64,000 nucleotides of DNA from Vulcanisaeta sp. JCM 16161. GTDB lineage: Archaea > Thermoproteota > Thermoprotei > Thermoproteales > Thermocladiaceae. The position numbers were made by a program, and so were the translations under genes. This document shows positions 1 through 12,989 of the stretch, one piece after another. Numbering within the stretch: position 1 is the first letter of the stretch; every line of letters starts with the position of its first letter. The notes below the pieces were generated by a model. The model did not search any database. It was not told the DNA's origin and worked only from the letters and a program-made list of their open reading frames with translations. The stretch spans positions 1 through 64,000 of the forward strand of contig NZ_BBDO01000004.1 of assembly GCF_001316285.1 (NCBI RefSeq), read 5' to 3'.

Positions 1-1008
1 GGGAATGACAACCTAACGAATCGAGCCAATGGAGGTTTATTACGCACCAGCGCTACCCCAGCTGTCATTAATTCAAGCATGTACGGCATTAACTCCCACT
101 CCTGTGTCTTCATAATCCTACCCCTGACCACATCAGAGAGTGATAGGTTATCGAGAGCCTCACTAACAGCCTCAACAGACTTTGCGTATACAGACGGTAT
201 ATTATCCAAAGCCCACGGATAATAACTCTCCCAGTCAAAGCTTGGTAGGAAGGTGACCGACCTAGCCTCCTCAAACCTCCTCGCGTGGAATACCTTATCG
301 AGGATCTTAAACATGTCGAACTGATGAGCCCTCTCAGTGACTGTGACATCATCCTTTGTCAGGACCTTCTTACCCTCAGCAGACGCCTGTAGATCATTTA
401 TTGCAGCCCTAACATCACCGCCTGATGACTCAGCAATAAGCTTAAGCGCATCCTCCTCGCACTTAATGCCTTCGGCGTTGCAAATCCTCCTTAGTATAGT
501 CATTATATCATCCTCGTCGAGAGGTTTTAGCTGAATAACCTCGGCTTCATCTCAGTTCCCTAAACTTGGATCCCACGGGTTATTAGCGGTCATTATGATT
601 GGCCATGTCGACTCCCTAATCAACTCCACAATAGCTGCCAACCCACCCTTATCCTCCCTGACATTAAGTCCATCAACCTCATCAAAGAGTATGATCCTAC
701 CCCTGAAACCGAATAGGGAACCCATCTTCATTGAGCTGCCAATTACCTGCCTAATCCTCTCGCCAGTCCTAACATCACTTGCGTTTAACTCAAGAACCTC
801 ATAACCCTTCTCATTGGCCAATGCATAGGCAAGCGTCGTCTTACCAATCCCTGGAGGGCCAACGAGCATTACGGCTTTTTTTACTGGGCTTACCTTTCTC
901 CCAACTGTTTATCCAATCAAGTAGTGCCTTCTTAGCCTCCTCCTGGTCAACAACCTCGGAGAGTTTCCTTGGGCGATACTTCTCAACCCAGGGAATCCTC
1001 CTTGACAA
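1..1008 (-). CDS. rfcL: Replication factor C large subunit (3' end outside window)
   Basis: Clamp-loader large subunit, which with RfcS loads the PCNA clamp at primer-template junctions. The N-terminus reads [12 protein letters not shown], followed by Walker [10 protein letters not shown] and Walker B FDEVDG, then sensor-1 TANNPWDPS and the AAA+ lid. The C-terminal collar lies beyond position 1. The start is a TTG six bases after the rfcS stop, preceded by AGAGGTGA, so the two genes form one operon in the order small then large. The reading frame is broken at a run of seven T near 886 (six would restore it) and again near 553. Both look like sequencing indels because the protein on either side stays well conserved. 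Family assignment is firm. Confidence 0.93.
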
Positions 1009-1014
1009 TTAAAG

Positions 1015-2041
<1,027 letters not shown>

Positions 2042-2063
2042 TACGGTATTAATGAATTAAATT

Positions 2064-2074
2064 GGTTAAATAAG
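2064..2074 (-). promoter_or_regulatory. TATA-box-like promoter of rfcS
   Basis: Read on the minus strand the element is TTATTTAACC, centred about 28 bp upstream of the rfcS ATG at 2041. That is the spacing expected for an archaeal leaderless transcript. Confidence 0.5.
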
Positions 2075-2243
2075 TATTCCTCCTGAGTAGTTTGGAATGA
2101 TTAGTAGGTATTATTGATCATGAGTATGCTTAGGTAAACCCTGCGGTAGTATTCATTAAATTCCTTGATCTGAAGCTGAAATGTTAAGGATGAGGAATCG
2201 GAAATGCTGAAAGTCAATTAATAAATAATGGCTGGGCTAAGCC

Positions 2244-2915
2244 TTACCTTGCGCTGGCGGCTATCCTCTCCATCTCATCCTTCTTCCTAATTGCGTATGA
2301 CTTCTGATCATTCTGAGAAGCAGCTATTATCTCATCAGCCAGGCATTCCTCGATAGGCTTAGGATTATTGAAGGAGCACTGCCTTGCACCCTCTGTTATC
2401 CACCTAATGGCTAGGTCGAGTCTCCTCAGTGGTGAAACGTCAACGGATACTGGGTATGCGATACCGCCGTAAACAACCCTCGTAATCTCCTCCCTTGGCG
2501 CCGCATTTACTATGGCATCCACAAAGACCTGTATTGGGTTTTGCCCTGTCTTCAGGTGTATTATCTCGAAGGCCCTCTTAACAATGTTGTAGGCCTTGTG
2601 CTTCTTACCAGCATTCCTACCTGGATGCATTAATTGGTTCATTAACCTCTCAATGGCCGGTATCTTTGCCTTACCAAACTTCCTCTTCTGATATCTACCA
2701 CTCGTGTGGGGCAGGTACATGGGCTTAAGGCATAGGTACCTCCTGAGGCCTGGGTCCTTAACGACGACGTTGTCAAAGGCCCACTTACCGAATAACTTAA
2801 TCGGCTCACCATCAAGTGTCTTCAAATCCCTTGGACACTCCTCAATTATTGTTACACCACCAACTTGGTAAGTAACCGTTTCCTTAGACAGTGTAATTCC
2901 TTGATCGCTACTCAT
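2244..2915 (-). CDS. rps7: 30S ribosomal protein uS7
   Basis: Small-subunit head protein that nucleates 3'-domain assembly of 16S rRNA. The 223-residue ORF is uninterrupted and shows the archaeal/eukaryotic S7 (S5e) pattern: [10 protein letters not shown], the basic block [39 protein letters not shown] and the C-terminal RRLDLAIRW...ARQ. A TATA-like CTTTAAAAAGG sits about 27 bp before the ATG. It stands as a single gene here between rtcB and rfcS rather than in an S12-S7-EF1A cluster. The assignment is secure. Confidence 0.96.
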   Translation of the reverse strand: MSSDQGITLSKETVTYQVGGVTIIEECPRDLKTLDGEPIKLFGKWAFDNVVVKDPGLRRYLCLKPMYLPHTSGRYQKRKFGKAKIPAIERLMNQLMHPGRNAGKKHKAYNIVKRAFEIIHLKTGQNPIQVFVDAIVNAAPREEITRVVYGGIAYPVSVDVSPLRRLDLAIRWITEGARQCSFNNPKPIEECLADEIIAASQNDQKSYAIRKKDEMERIAASAR

Positions 2916-3058
2916 TACGCAGGATAAGAAGTAAGTGCCTTTTTAAAGATTTGCCGCATGGCCCAGTCAAACGTGGGTAGGGTATGTTTTTACTTATCCC
3001 TTAACGACACCAATGGGTACATGCCTTGAAACCCTCTTAGCCATCCCAGTTAACTCAG

Positions 3059-5861
3059 CTACCTCGCGACCTTATCAACGTTCTTATACGCCTCAGGCGC
3101 CTCCTCAGATATTATTTCGCTCTCCGCGGACCTAACAATTATACCCCTACTCTCCAGGGCACTCCTAACCTTATTCGGCGGTAGCATCCTAACGGCGGCT
3201 GACCTACTCAGCGTCCTCCCTGCCCCGTGTGGTGCTGTGCCGAAGGTTACCTGGAATGAGGTTGGCAGTCCAATTAATACGTATGATGCCGTACCCATGC
3301 TACCGGGTATTAAGACGGGCTGCCCAATATCCCTATACTTAGGCGGTATTTCAGGCCTACCTGCTGGGAACGACCTGGTAGCTCCCTTCCTATGCACGAG
3401 GACTCTCCTAACATGACCCTCATCATCAATCACGTGATCCTCAATCTTGGCAATGTTATGCGCAACGTCGTAGACAATCTCAAGACCAAGCTTGTCAGGG
3501 TCCTTACCAAAGACCCTCCTGAAGGCTTCCCTAACCCAGTGCGTAATTATCTGCCTATTGGTCCATGCATAGTTAGCTGCGGCCTTCATCGCGGCTAGGT
3601 AGTCCTGGGCCTCCTTGGTGGTGAGGGGCATTGCCGCCAACTCCCTATCCGGCAGGAACAAACCCCACTGCTTCATCTTATTCTCAGCAACCCTTATGTA
3701 GTCAGTCGCAACCTGATGTCCAAGACCCCTACTACCGGTGTGTATCAGAACCATTACCTGGCCCTCCTGCTCAATACCAAGCCTCTTGGCCAGGTCTGCG
3801 TCGAATATCTTATTAACGACCTGTATCTCAATGAAGTGATTACCGCTACCCGTCGTGCCCAGCTCGTCCTTGCCCCTCTCCTTAGCCCTCTGACTAACCT
3901 TACTCGAGTCAGCACCCTCATAATGCCCAAACTCCTCGATGAAGTCCTTATCATCGCCCCAGCCATAACCCTTAGACAAAGCCCAATCAACACCCTCATC
4001 AAGCACCTTATCCAAGTCACCAAAGGACAGCCTAAGAAGCCCAGTCTCACCAACACCGGCAGGTACCAACTTAAATATTGTGTCCACAAGCTCCCTAAGC
4101 TTAGGCCTAACATCCTTCTCCGTCAAATTCGTCCTAAGGAGCCTCACGCCGCAATTAGATACCACAAATCCCTCGGCAATGAAATCATGGGACTCATCAT
4201 CTATTGTTAAGTCATAAACTAAGCCATCAAAGGTTCCTCCCTCACCTCCTCAACTACATCCCATACAATGTCACCATCAACTCTATCCCTATACCAATCC
4301 TCAAACGTGGGGAAATTCTTAGGAACCCTTGGCCTATCAACTCCATCCTCATAAATACTACGTTCAATGAACCTCTCATTAACATACTCAGACACGAGCA
4401 GGGTCACGATGTCTGACTTAGCATAACCACTCCTGCCATGGCAATGGCCAATTGCCTAGCCTCACTACGTAAGTTTATTATTTTCTCCTTAAGCCTGAGC
4501 CATACTATCGCGGCATTGGCTAGTCTCCTCCTCTCTGGGTTATACTCATAGCCTATCCTGCCCCACAGCCTTATTAGGTTCTCAGGCGTTGATGATATGT
4601 ATAGGCGGAGCCATACCCTATCGTTGCTTGGGTATATTTTCTGTATCGAGTTGGTCTCGATACCGAATTCACGGAGCATCTTGGCTATGTCATTTAGGAA
4701 ATCATAACCACTCCTCTCAAGCTCCCTCACCTTAGATATGGTCACGTGTGGCTGCTCAAAGTTATAGCCATTAATTGTGATTGGCTTACTCATTTCAGCG
4801 CCAAAGTACCCCGCCAGGAAGAGCCTCTTCATCCATAGTGGCAGCTCCATTACCCAGCTGGGGACTCTGAATGGTATGTGCGTCTTCTTACCCGGCGGTG
4901 CGCCCAACGCTATTAATAACGCCTTGAAGCTCCTTGACGATACATGAAGCGCGCATTCATGGCCCTCGGTCTCCTTACCATTTATTCTAACTCTCCTAAC
5001 TCTGCAGTATATGTTTGCCTTGTAGCCAAGCTCCTCTATATCCCTCCTCATTTCCTCAAGGCCCTCCCTCGAACCGTAAAATGCCGTGATCTTACCCCTC
5101 ACTCCATTGAATGATCCATCGCCTATAAAGTACCCAAGTAACTTAAGTAGTATGGGTAATTTCGGATTCCTCGTTGTTAATGGAAGTAAGCCCCTCTTAC
5201 TTAACTCCCTGGCTATTACTTCAGGGAATTCATTACCGCTTAAGATAACCTTATTGGGCGGTTCCTCGTAAGGTACGCCCTCAAATGGGTATAAAGCCAC
5301 CCTATCGCCCACCCTCAACTCACCAGCATTTACCATACCCCTAGGCGTCAACACTGGATGATCAGAGGATGCCTTAAGTAAATACCCACTTTCTGTTCTT
5401 ATAACCATGAGCTTATTCTCTCTCCTCCATAGGAATAGCTTAATCTTCGTGGGCTTAGGCACCTTAGTACTCCTGTCTATGGAGATCAACTCTCCACCCT
5501 TAATTAATGACTCAATAGGGACTACGTAGCCAAACCTCGTGAGAACCTTAGTACCGGGCGGTAAGCAATTGATGTCATAGCCAATCCCTCCTGGACTAAC
5601 CACGCCTTGTTCCATGTCCATTGCGGCGACGCCGCCCACTGGGAATCCATAGCCCTGGTGGGCATCCGGCAGCGCTATGCTGTACTTGTAAATACCGGGT
5701 AGGCATGCGACATTAGCCGCCTGCTCCAGCGTCATGTCTGTCTTCATCTTCTCAAGCAGTGTCTCATCAGCGAATATCCTAGCTGGCACCTTCATACACG
5801 GCTTATACCCCTTCGGTATCTCCCAAACATAATCACTTATTTTCTTCAATGGTGGTACCAT
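3059..5861 (-). CDS. rtcB: tRNA-splicing ligase RtcB, interrupted by an intein
   Basis: Mn/GTP-dependent RNA ligase that joins 2',3'-cyclic phosphate and 5'-OH ends, needed for archaeal tRNA splicing and RNA repair. The N-extein runs from [15 protein letters not shown] through [13 protein letters not shown] to GGIGYDIN; the C-extein starts [10 protein letters not shown] and contains [11 protein letters not shown], the catalytic-His region [11 protein letters not shown], and [10 protein letters not shown] near the C-terminus. I start at the second ATG (5861) because MVPPLKK matches the family N-terminus; an upstream in-frame ATG lies at 5879. The extein is about 470 residues, normal for RtcB. 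Two frameshifts fall inside the intein (near 4225 and 4420). The C-extein is intact. Confidence 0.94.
4154..5567 (-). other. Intein with LAGLIDADG-type endonuclease inside RtcB
   Basis: About 471 residues that must be spliced out. It begins [15 protein letters not shown] (block A, Cys1), has block B around [20 protein letters not shown]-like helices [11 protein letters not shown] and [12 protein letters not shown], and ends [12 protein letters not shown] before Cys+1. The insertion point is between GYDIN and CGVRLL, so Cys+1 is residue 99 of the host (from the MVPPLKK start), which corresponds to the metal-binding active-site cysteine (Cys98 in Pyrococcus RtcB). The endonuclease core seems largely complete, but a missing T near 4225 (CCTTTGATGG where CCTTTTGATGG restores frame) and an indel near 4420 break it. 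The penultimate residue is Ser rather than the usual His. Confidence 0.9.
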
Positions 5862-6076
5862 GATTAAGCCATAATTCATTAATGGGTTAATAAAACTTCA
5901 CTCTATATCCAGTTAGGTTAATAGCACGTATTTAGTGCATAGTCTTTAATAATATAAATTTTCATTATAAATTATAGTTAAAATTAAAAATTATTTGATA
6001 AGTTCCGATTAAAAAAGTTAAAAATATTTTAGGAATATTAAGATTATGATAATGCCACATTGGTAATTAGTAGGGC

Positions 6077-6622
6077 TTGCCGACTTTCGACACGGTATAT
6101 ATTAATGTAATTAATGCCCAGAACTCGGACCTAGACTTTGGAATGGTTATTAGGGTTCGTCTTCATAGGGACAGTATTGAGAGTGTTAAGTCCCTGCTTA
6201 GGAAATTCGCCGAGGTGTTGAGAGGTGATGGTAGGTTCTCCTTCCATATGAGGTCAATATCGAGGTTGGGCGGTCCAAATGATGATAGGATTCACCCAGT
6301 TGATGATGGTGTTGTTGAGGAGGTTAGGGAGTACGCAAGGTCGCTTGGGTTGAAACTCCTTGAGTTGTCATTACCCTACATATGCTACGCATCGTGGCTT
6401 AACTCACTCGTGATAATGCCCGATGGAACGTTGAGTAAGTGTACGGTTAGACTCTACGAGAATATTAATAGGGTCGGCAAGCTAAACGATGATGGAACCC
6501 TAACGATTGATGAGAATAAGTTGCTATGGTGGGCCAGGGGCATCATAAACAATGACTTAAAAGCGGCGGCATGCCCAGCATTCAGTAAGGAGGGCTATGA
6601 AGCTATTAAGTGGCTTATTTAA
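6077..6622 (+). pseudogene. Radical-SAM/SPASM protein lacking its N-terminal radical-SAM core
   Basis: The 181 residues match only the C-terminal half of a radical-SAM/SPASM maturase-like protein: FGMVIRVRLHRDS, FSFHMRSISRLGGPNDD, then the auxiliary-cluster region with YICYAS, PDGTLSKCTV, VGKLNDDGTL and a final CPAF. No CxxxCxxC motif is present and the 197 bp upstream are AT-rich and non-coding, so the SAM-binding half is absent. The nominal start is a TTG. The 3' end overlaps the following MFS gene by 26 bp, suggesting an original operon. I treat it as a decayed or headless gene; it could be expressed, but not as a functional radical-SAM enzyme. Confidence 0.7.
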
Positions 6623-7869
6623 TAGGTACTGTGGCGTTTTAGGTATTAGGGATGCGGCTATGCTCATCTACTCTAACATGCTTAACAATGCCGCATATGA
6701 TGTTATGCGGTTCGTGTTAGCTATACTGGGCTTCGACACCATGAATATTTTCGGCGTCGCCCTAGTCTACATATCCTACGCATTGTCATCAATGGCGCAA
6801 TTACTCGGCGGTGTGATAATTGATGTACTTGGTCGTGAGAGGAGAGCATTGGTGGTGAGCAATTTCCTAATGGCCTTACTATACATAGTCGCCTCCATCG
6901 TATTGTTCATAATGGAGATCAATGCTTTAAGCCTCATGCTTGCACTTGTGATCATCATTATTGGCGTAAGTATGTATTGGGCGATGGGGACCATGAGGGG
7001 TGCATTGATTAAAGTCCTGCTAAATAATGATGCCGAGAAAATAAGGCTGTACGCGTCATTGAATAATATGTTGAGATCTTTAACCTCAGTGATTTTAGCG
7101 GTAATTTCAGGATACTTACTATTCCTGAACATATACACTGCTAGGTACTTAATCCTTTCATCAGCCACCCTCTCTATAATGGCTTTAATTCCTTTAACTC
7201 TAATGAGGCACCACGTAGAATCGTGGATAAATCTAGTACCCAGGCTATTAGGCAGGCTTCATTAAATTTGGTGAATTATTTAAGCGTAATACCGGCTTCA
7301 GGGCTGTAATCCTCACTATGCTCATTACCTTTTTATTAATAATATCGCTTGATGTTCTGGTTTATAGTGTATTATCCATCTAATATAATGTTGCCTTACT
7401 TGCAGGTATCGGTAGTATATTTACTATGACCGGCGCTGCACTTGGTTCAGCACTAGCGCCCAGATTTAGGATTGGTAAGCTAAGCTCAGTCAACAACATC
7501 ATGATTATAGCCTTAATTATTGGTCTCAGCTTCGGCATAATACCCATGACGATAAAAAGCATTATGATCGCCGTACCACTACTGTTCATAATAAATTTAG
7601 CATATAATGTATTTATCAATGCATTCTTCACGAATATTGGGAGTATCCTCATTTACGTGATCCCACGCGGTGAGTTCGGCATTGTTGACTCATCCGCATG
7701 GACCTTATTCACGGTATCGCAGATAGTGAGCGCCATCATTTGGACCTTCATAGGCACAGCCATCGGCGCCCCTAGGGCAATGTTGATCGCGATGGTTATG
7801 GGCATAATAACACTCCTAATATTAAACTTAAATTACGGCAAGGTAAGTTTCGATAGTGAAGAACTATGA
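6597..7869 (+). CDS. MFS transporter, copy A (frameshifted, with in-frame stop)
   Basis: Membrane permease of the major facilitator superfamily, about 420 residues with roughly 12 predicted membrane segments. The signature loop GGVIIDVLGRERR follows the second/third helix. It is a close paralogue of the next gene: compare GFDTMNIFGVALVYISYALSSMA with its neighbour. The frame breaks near 7260 (TTCATTAAATTTGG), and a TAA at 7381-7383 lies in the restored frame where copy B has a Tyr codon. Copy A may therefore be a true pseudogene. The substrate is unknown; adjacency to a SPASM remnant suggests export of a modified product, which is only inference. Confidence 0.75.
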
Positions 7870-9149
7870 CTAAACCACTAAACGGCCTATTTAGTAAGTA
7901 CCGAAGTATCCTAAACATTAGGGATGTCTCTTTACTTATTTACTCCAACGTGATTAATAACATTGTGTATAGTGTTTCACAGTTTGTGTTATCAATCTTA
8001 GGCTTTGATACCATGAGTGTCTTTGGCGTTGCTCTTGTCTATGTGCTTTACGCATTATCGTCAATGGCGCGATTATTTAGTGGCGTGGTAATTGACATAT
8101 TTGGTCGTGAGAAGAGAGTGTTAGTGATTAGTAATGCCTTAATAGCTATGCTTTTCCTAATTGCCTTCCTCATATTAATTATAATGGGGATTAATGCCCT
8201 GAGCCTTGTGTTAGTACTTATAGTTATTGTCATTGGCGTGAGCCTGTACACGATGATGGGAACCATAAGGAGTGCGTTGGTTAAGGATTTACTAGGTAAT
8301 GATAATGAGAAGATAACACTGTATACGTCATTAAACAATACATTGAGGTCAATAATTTCGGTATTCTCAACGGTGGTCTCAGGCTACCTACTATTCCTAA
8401 GTATTCACATCGCTAAATATTTGATCCTATCCTCAGCCATACTCTCCATAGTTGCCTTAACCCCATTAATTCTCATGAGGTATCACGGTAGAGTCACGGA
8501 TGGGTTCAGTGCCCAAGTCATTAGGCGGGGCTTTGCTAGGTTTGGGGAGTTGTTTAAGGGGAATATTGCTTCAGAGCCATAATCTTAACGGTAACGGTCA
8601 CCTACCTATTAATAATATCTCTTGACGTACTGAGCTACAGCATATTATCCCTATATTACAACGTGGCCTTACTTGCAGGTATTGATAGCTTATTCGGCTA
8701 CGCTGGTGCAACGATAGGTTCCATACTCACGCCTAGGTTTAGGGTTAGTAAGTTAAGGGTTATTTATGTAATCTTAACCACAGCGTTAATAATTGGTTTG
8801 GGCTTCGGTATAATACCCATGTTAATTAGGAGCTTAGTTGTTGCCGTACCGCTGCTATTCATGGTTAACCTCATCTATAACATATTCATTAATGCATTCT
8901 TCACGGCGGTTATGAGCATTCTTATTTCCGTGGTTCCACGTGGTGAATTTGGTATTGTTTATTCATCACGTGGGTATTATTCACGCATCACAGATTGTGA
9001 GTGCCGTTATCTGGGCCTTCATAGGCTCGGTCATTGGTGCGCCAAGGGCCTTAATAATTGCCATGGCAATGGGCATAACGGCATCCCTCGTATTTAATAC
9101 GGTTTACAGCAAGGTAAGTCTTAGGGAAGGGAAAGATGGGGAGAAATGA
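7866..9149 (+). CDS. MFS transporter, copy B (tandem paralogue)
   Basis: Second member of the tandem pair, overlapping the end of copy A by four bases (ATGA). It has the same architecture: an N-terminal GLFSKYRSILNIRDVS, the loop SGVVIDIFGREKR, and a C-terminal half with LTPRFRVSKLRV and VPRGEFGIVYSS. Frameshifts occur near 8570 (one G short in ATTGCTTCAGAGCC compared with copy A) and twice near 8970-8990. No in-frame stop codon replaces a residue, so after correction the gene appears intact, about 430 residues. The pair probably arose by tandem duplication, since the two are similar along their entire lengths. Confidence 0.78.
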
Positions 9150-9267
9150 GAACGAGTTCTAAAACAACGAATAAGTAAAGGCTTAGGGAAACTCGAAATA
9201 ACGCATGTTGGAGAGTGGTATGGTGCTGTAACAGCGTTAAGTAATTAAATGGGTATGGTTTTTAGTC

Positions 9268-11152
9268 ATGGGTATTATGCCGATTGATTATAGGACTGTT
9301 GGGCTTAAGGTTGGTTTGGAGATTCATGTTCAATTAAATACTGGTAGGAAGCTGTTCTGTAATTGCCCGCCGGTCGTTAGGAATGACGAGCCTCACTTCA
9401 GGGTTGTTAGGAGGTTGAGGCCAAGCATGAGTGAGCTTGGTGAGGTTGATCCGGCGGCTATTTGGGAGTTTAGGAAGCATAGGACCTTCGTTTATGAGGG
9501 TTATTACGACACCACATGCCTTGTGGAGCTCGATGAGGAGCCACCGCACGACCCAGACCCTGAGTCTCTCGAGGTTGCTTGGCCGTCGCCATGATGTTCA
9601 ATGCCAAGATATTCGATGAGGTTTACGTGATGAGGAAGACGGTGATTGATGGGTCCAACACCTCGGGTTTCCAGAGGACCATGTTAATAGCCCATAATGG
9701 TTTAGCCAAGTTCTTTGATTATAAGGTCCCAATACAGACGATAGCCCTTGAGGAGGATGCGGCTAGGAAGATTGAGGAGAAGGGTGACACGGTTGTTTAT
9801 AGGCTTGATAGGCTTGGTATACCGCTTATTGAGATATCCACGGGAATACTCACCTACAGTCCTCAGGAGGTTATGGAGGTGGCTTACTACATCGGCCACA
9901 GCATTAAGATGACCGGTAAGGCAAAGAGGGGTCTTGGCACTGTTAGGCAGGACGTCAATGTGTCCATTGAGGGTGGTGCTAAGACGGAGATTAAGGGCGT
10001 GCCCGACCTCAGCCTCATACCCAAGGTCATCGAGTACGAGGTTCAGCGTCAATTAAACCTACTGGCTATTCGTGACGAATTGATCAAGAGGGGTGTGAGG
10101 GAGGATTGGTTTGTTAAGGACTTCGTGGACGTCACCGACATATTCTCATCAACGAAATCCAACCTAATCAAGAAGGTACTTGATGGCGGTGGTAAGGTCA
10201 TAGCCATAAAGACGCCAGGACTAAGGGGTATACTAGGTAAGGAGGTTCAACCAAATAGGAGGTTTGGCACAGAGCTAGCTGATAGGGTCAGGGTTTGGAC
10301 AAGCCTGTCCGGCTTAATTCATAGTGATGAATTGCCGGGCTATGGAATAACGGCTGAGGAGGTTTCCAAGGTATCCTCGAGACTTGGTGTTGACTCATTC
10401 ATACTCCTGGCGGGTACATCAGATAGGGACCTAGTTGATGCCGTGGACGTGATTATCGATAGAATTAGGGAGGCATTGCATGGCGTTCCTGAGGAGACTA
10501 GGGCGGCGAACCCAGACGGCACGACTAGGTTCATGAGGCCCAGGCCCGGCGCTGCGAGGATGTACCCGGAGACTGACCTTAGGCCAATAAGGATTACCGA
10601 GGATATGCTGACCAGGGCTAAGGCGTTGGTACCTGAGCCATCGAGTCCAGGGTGGTAGGTATATTAGCTATGGCATGAGTAAGGAACTGGCTATGCAAGT
10701 GATTAAGTCACCGTTTTACGACTTAATTGATTACTTAATAAGTGAGTTTCAGGGCAGGGTGCCAGCCACCTTAATAGCGAACACCATCGTGAATACCATG
10801 AAGTCACTCCAAAGAGATGGCATTGACGTATCGGTAATAACGGAGGACCACCTTAAGGCGATATTTAATGAATATGCCAGGGTGTGATAACCAAGGAGGC
10901 GATACCCGACATAATAGCGGCATGGAGTAAGGAACCCGATAAGCCCATTGATGGCATAATTAATAAACTGGGGTTGAGAAGGATGAGCCCGAAGAGGTCA
11001 GGAAATACGTAATGGAGAGGGCATCCAAGCTCGGCATAAACGATAGGAGCAAGCTCATGAATACACTTATGAAGGAGTTAAGGGGTAAGGCCGACCCAAG
11101 CGATATAATGAGGGCAATAGATGAGTACTTAAAGAATTCTCAAAAGAGATAA
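9268..11152 (+). CDS. gatE: Glutamyl-tRNA(Gln) amidotransferase subunit E
   Basis: With GatD it converts Glu-tRNA(Gln) to Gln-tRNA(Gln) in archaea. It starts [27 protein letters not shown], the GatB/E cradle domain with CNCPP as part of the metal site, then [19 protein letters not shown]. The GAD (AspRS-like) insertion ([18 protein letters not shown]...GIPEET-like) distinguishes GatE from GatB. The C-terminal YqeY-like tail runs to KNSQKR at 11152. Frameshifts occur near 9590, 10645, 10884 and 10975. The joined length of about 628 residues fits GatE. The paired gatD is not in the window. Confidence 0.93.
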
Positions 11153-11257
11153 ACCGGCATAAACACCGTGATGCAGCATGTTCAGCATTTCCTCACTATA
11201 TAATCTATATGCAAATAAGCAATATTAATTCGTTGAGTGCTTAAAGCATGATCAGGA

Positions 11258-12448
<1,191 letters not shown>

Positions 12449-12512
12449 GTAGTTACGTTCAATTTAAATTGAAATAGATTTAAATTACAACCCTAGCATT
12501 ATAAGGCATTGT

Positions 12513-12947
12513 ATGTCTGAAATACCCCTTAAACCAATGGGTAAGGAGGATATTAGGAAACTTGAAAGTGCATTGCTCGTTATGTCCCTATTCTCACCAG
12601 AGACTCTGGAGGCGCTTAGGAATCCGCATGAAAGACTTACCTGGGTCGATAGTCTCTACACCGCAGCCGCAGCATTCGCCAGGGATAAGGCGGGTATGCC
12701 CATTTCGCAGATAGCAGATGAGATCGGAGTAACGGAGACCACCATACGTAAGCACCTCAGGGGCGAGACGAAGGCTGGTCAACTGGTGTTAAAGGCGTAT
12801 GAAAGACTCTCTAAGGAGGGTTTCAAGATTGAATTACCAAGCGAGTTGGCCAGTGCCATGCCCACTGAGGATGTAGGTAAATTGAAAGAGAAGATAGAGA
12901 GGGTTAAGAGATTACTTAATGATGCATTAAGGGAGTTAAGTTCGTAA
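12513..12947 (+). CDS. Small HTH regulatory protein of the 'near-KaiC' type
   Basis: 144 residues with a helix-turn-helix at roughly residues 70-95 (MPISQIADEIGVTETTIRKHL) followed by a charged helical tail likely to form a coiled coil (KLKEKIERVKRLLND). It resembles the archaeal family I recall as TIGR03879, which is found beside single-domain KaiC-like genes; indeed a KaiC-like gene lies directly downstream in convergent orientation, 42 bp away. A TATA-like GATTTAAATTAC is about 30 bp upstream of the ATG. The function is unknown; regulation of, or partnership with, the KaiC-like ATPase is inference. The ORF is intact. Confidence 0.75.
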   Translation: MSEIPLKPMGKEDIRKLESALLVMSLFSPETLEALRNPHERLTWVDSLYTAAAAFARDKAGMPISQIADEIGVTETTIRKHLRGETKAGQLVLKAYERLSKEGFKIELPSELASAMPTEDVGKLKEKIERVKRLLNDALRELSS

Positions 12948-12989
12948 TATTAACTGTGTAATTCCATAAATTTAAATTAAATGAACACA

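Noticed and set aside
2075..2240. Possible C/D-box RNA (ATGATTA, CTGA, GATGAGG and CTGA occur in the rfcS-rps7 spacer).
   Set aside because: No proper box C/C' pair at the right spacing from the D boxes, and the only TATA box there is explained by rfcS.
3716..4210. 164-residue plus-strand ORF antisense to rtcB.
   Set aside because: It lies opposite the well-conserved RtcB C-extein, has no promoter and encodes no recognisable protein: a shadow frame.
5880..6076. Missing N-terminal half of the SPASM protein in another frame.
   Set aside because: All three frames are rich in stops and no CxxxCxxC is encoded, so the half is absent rather than frameshifted.
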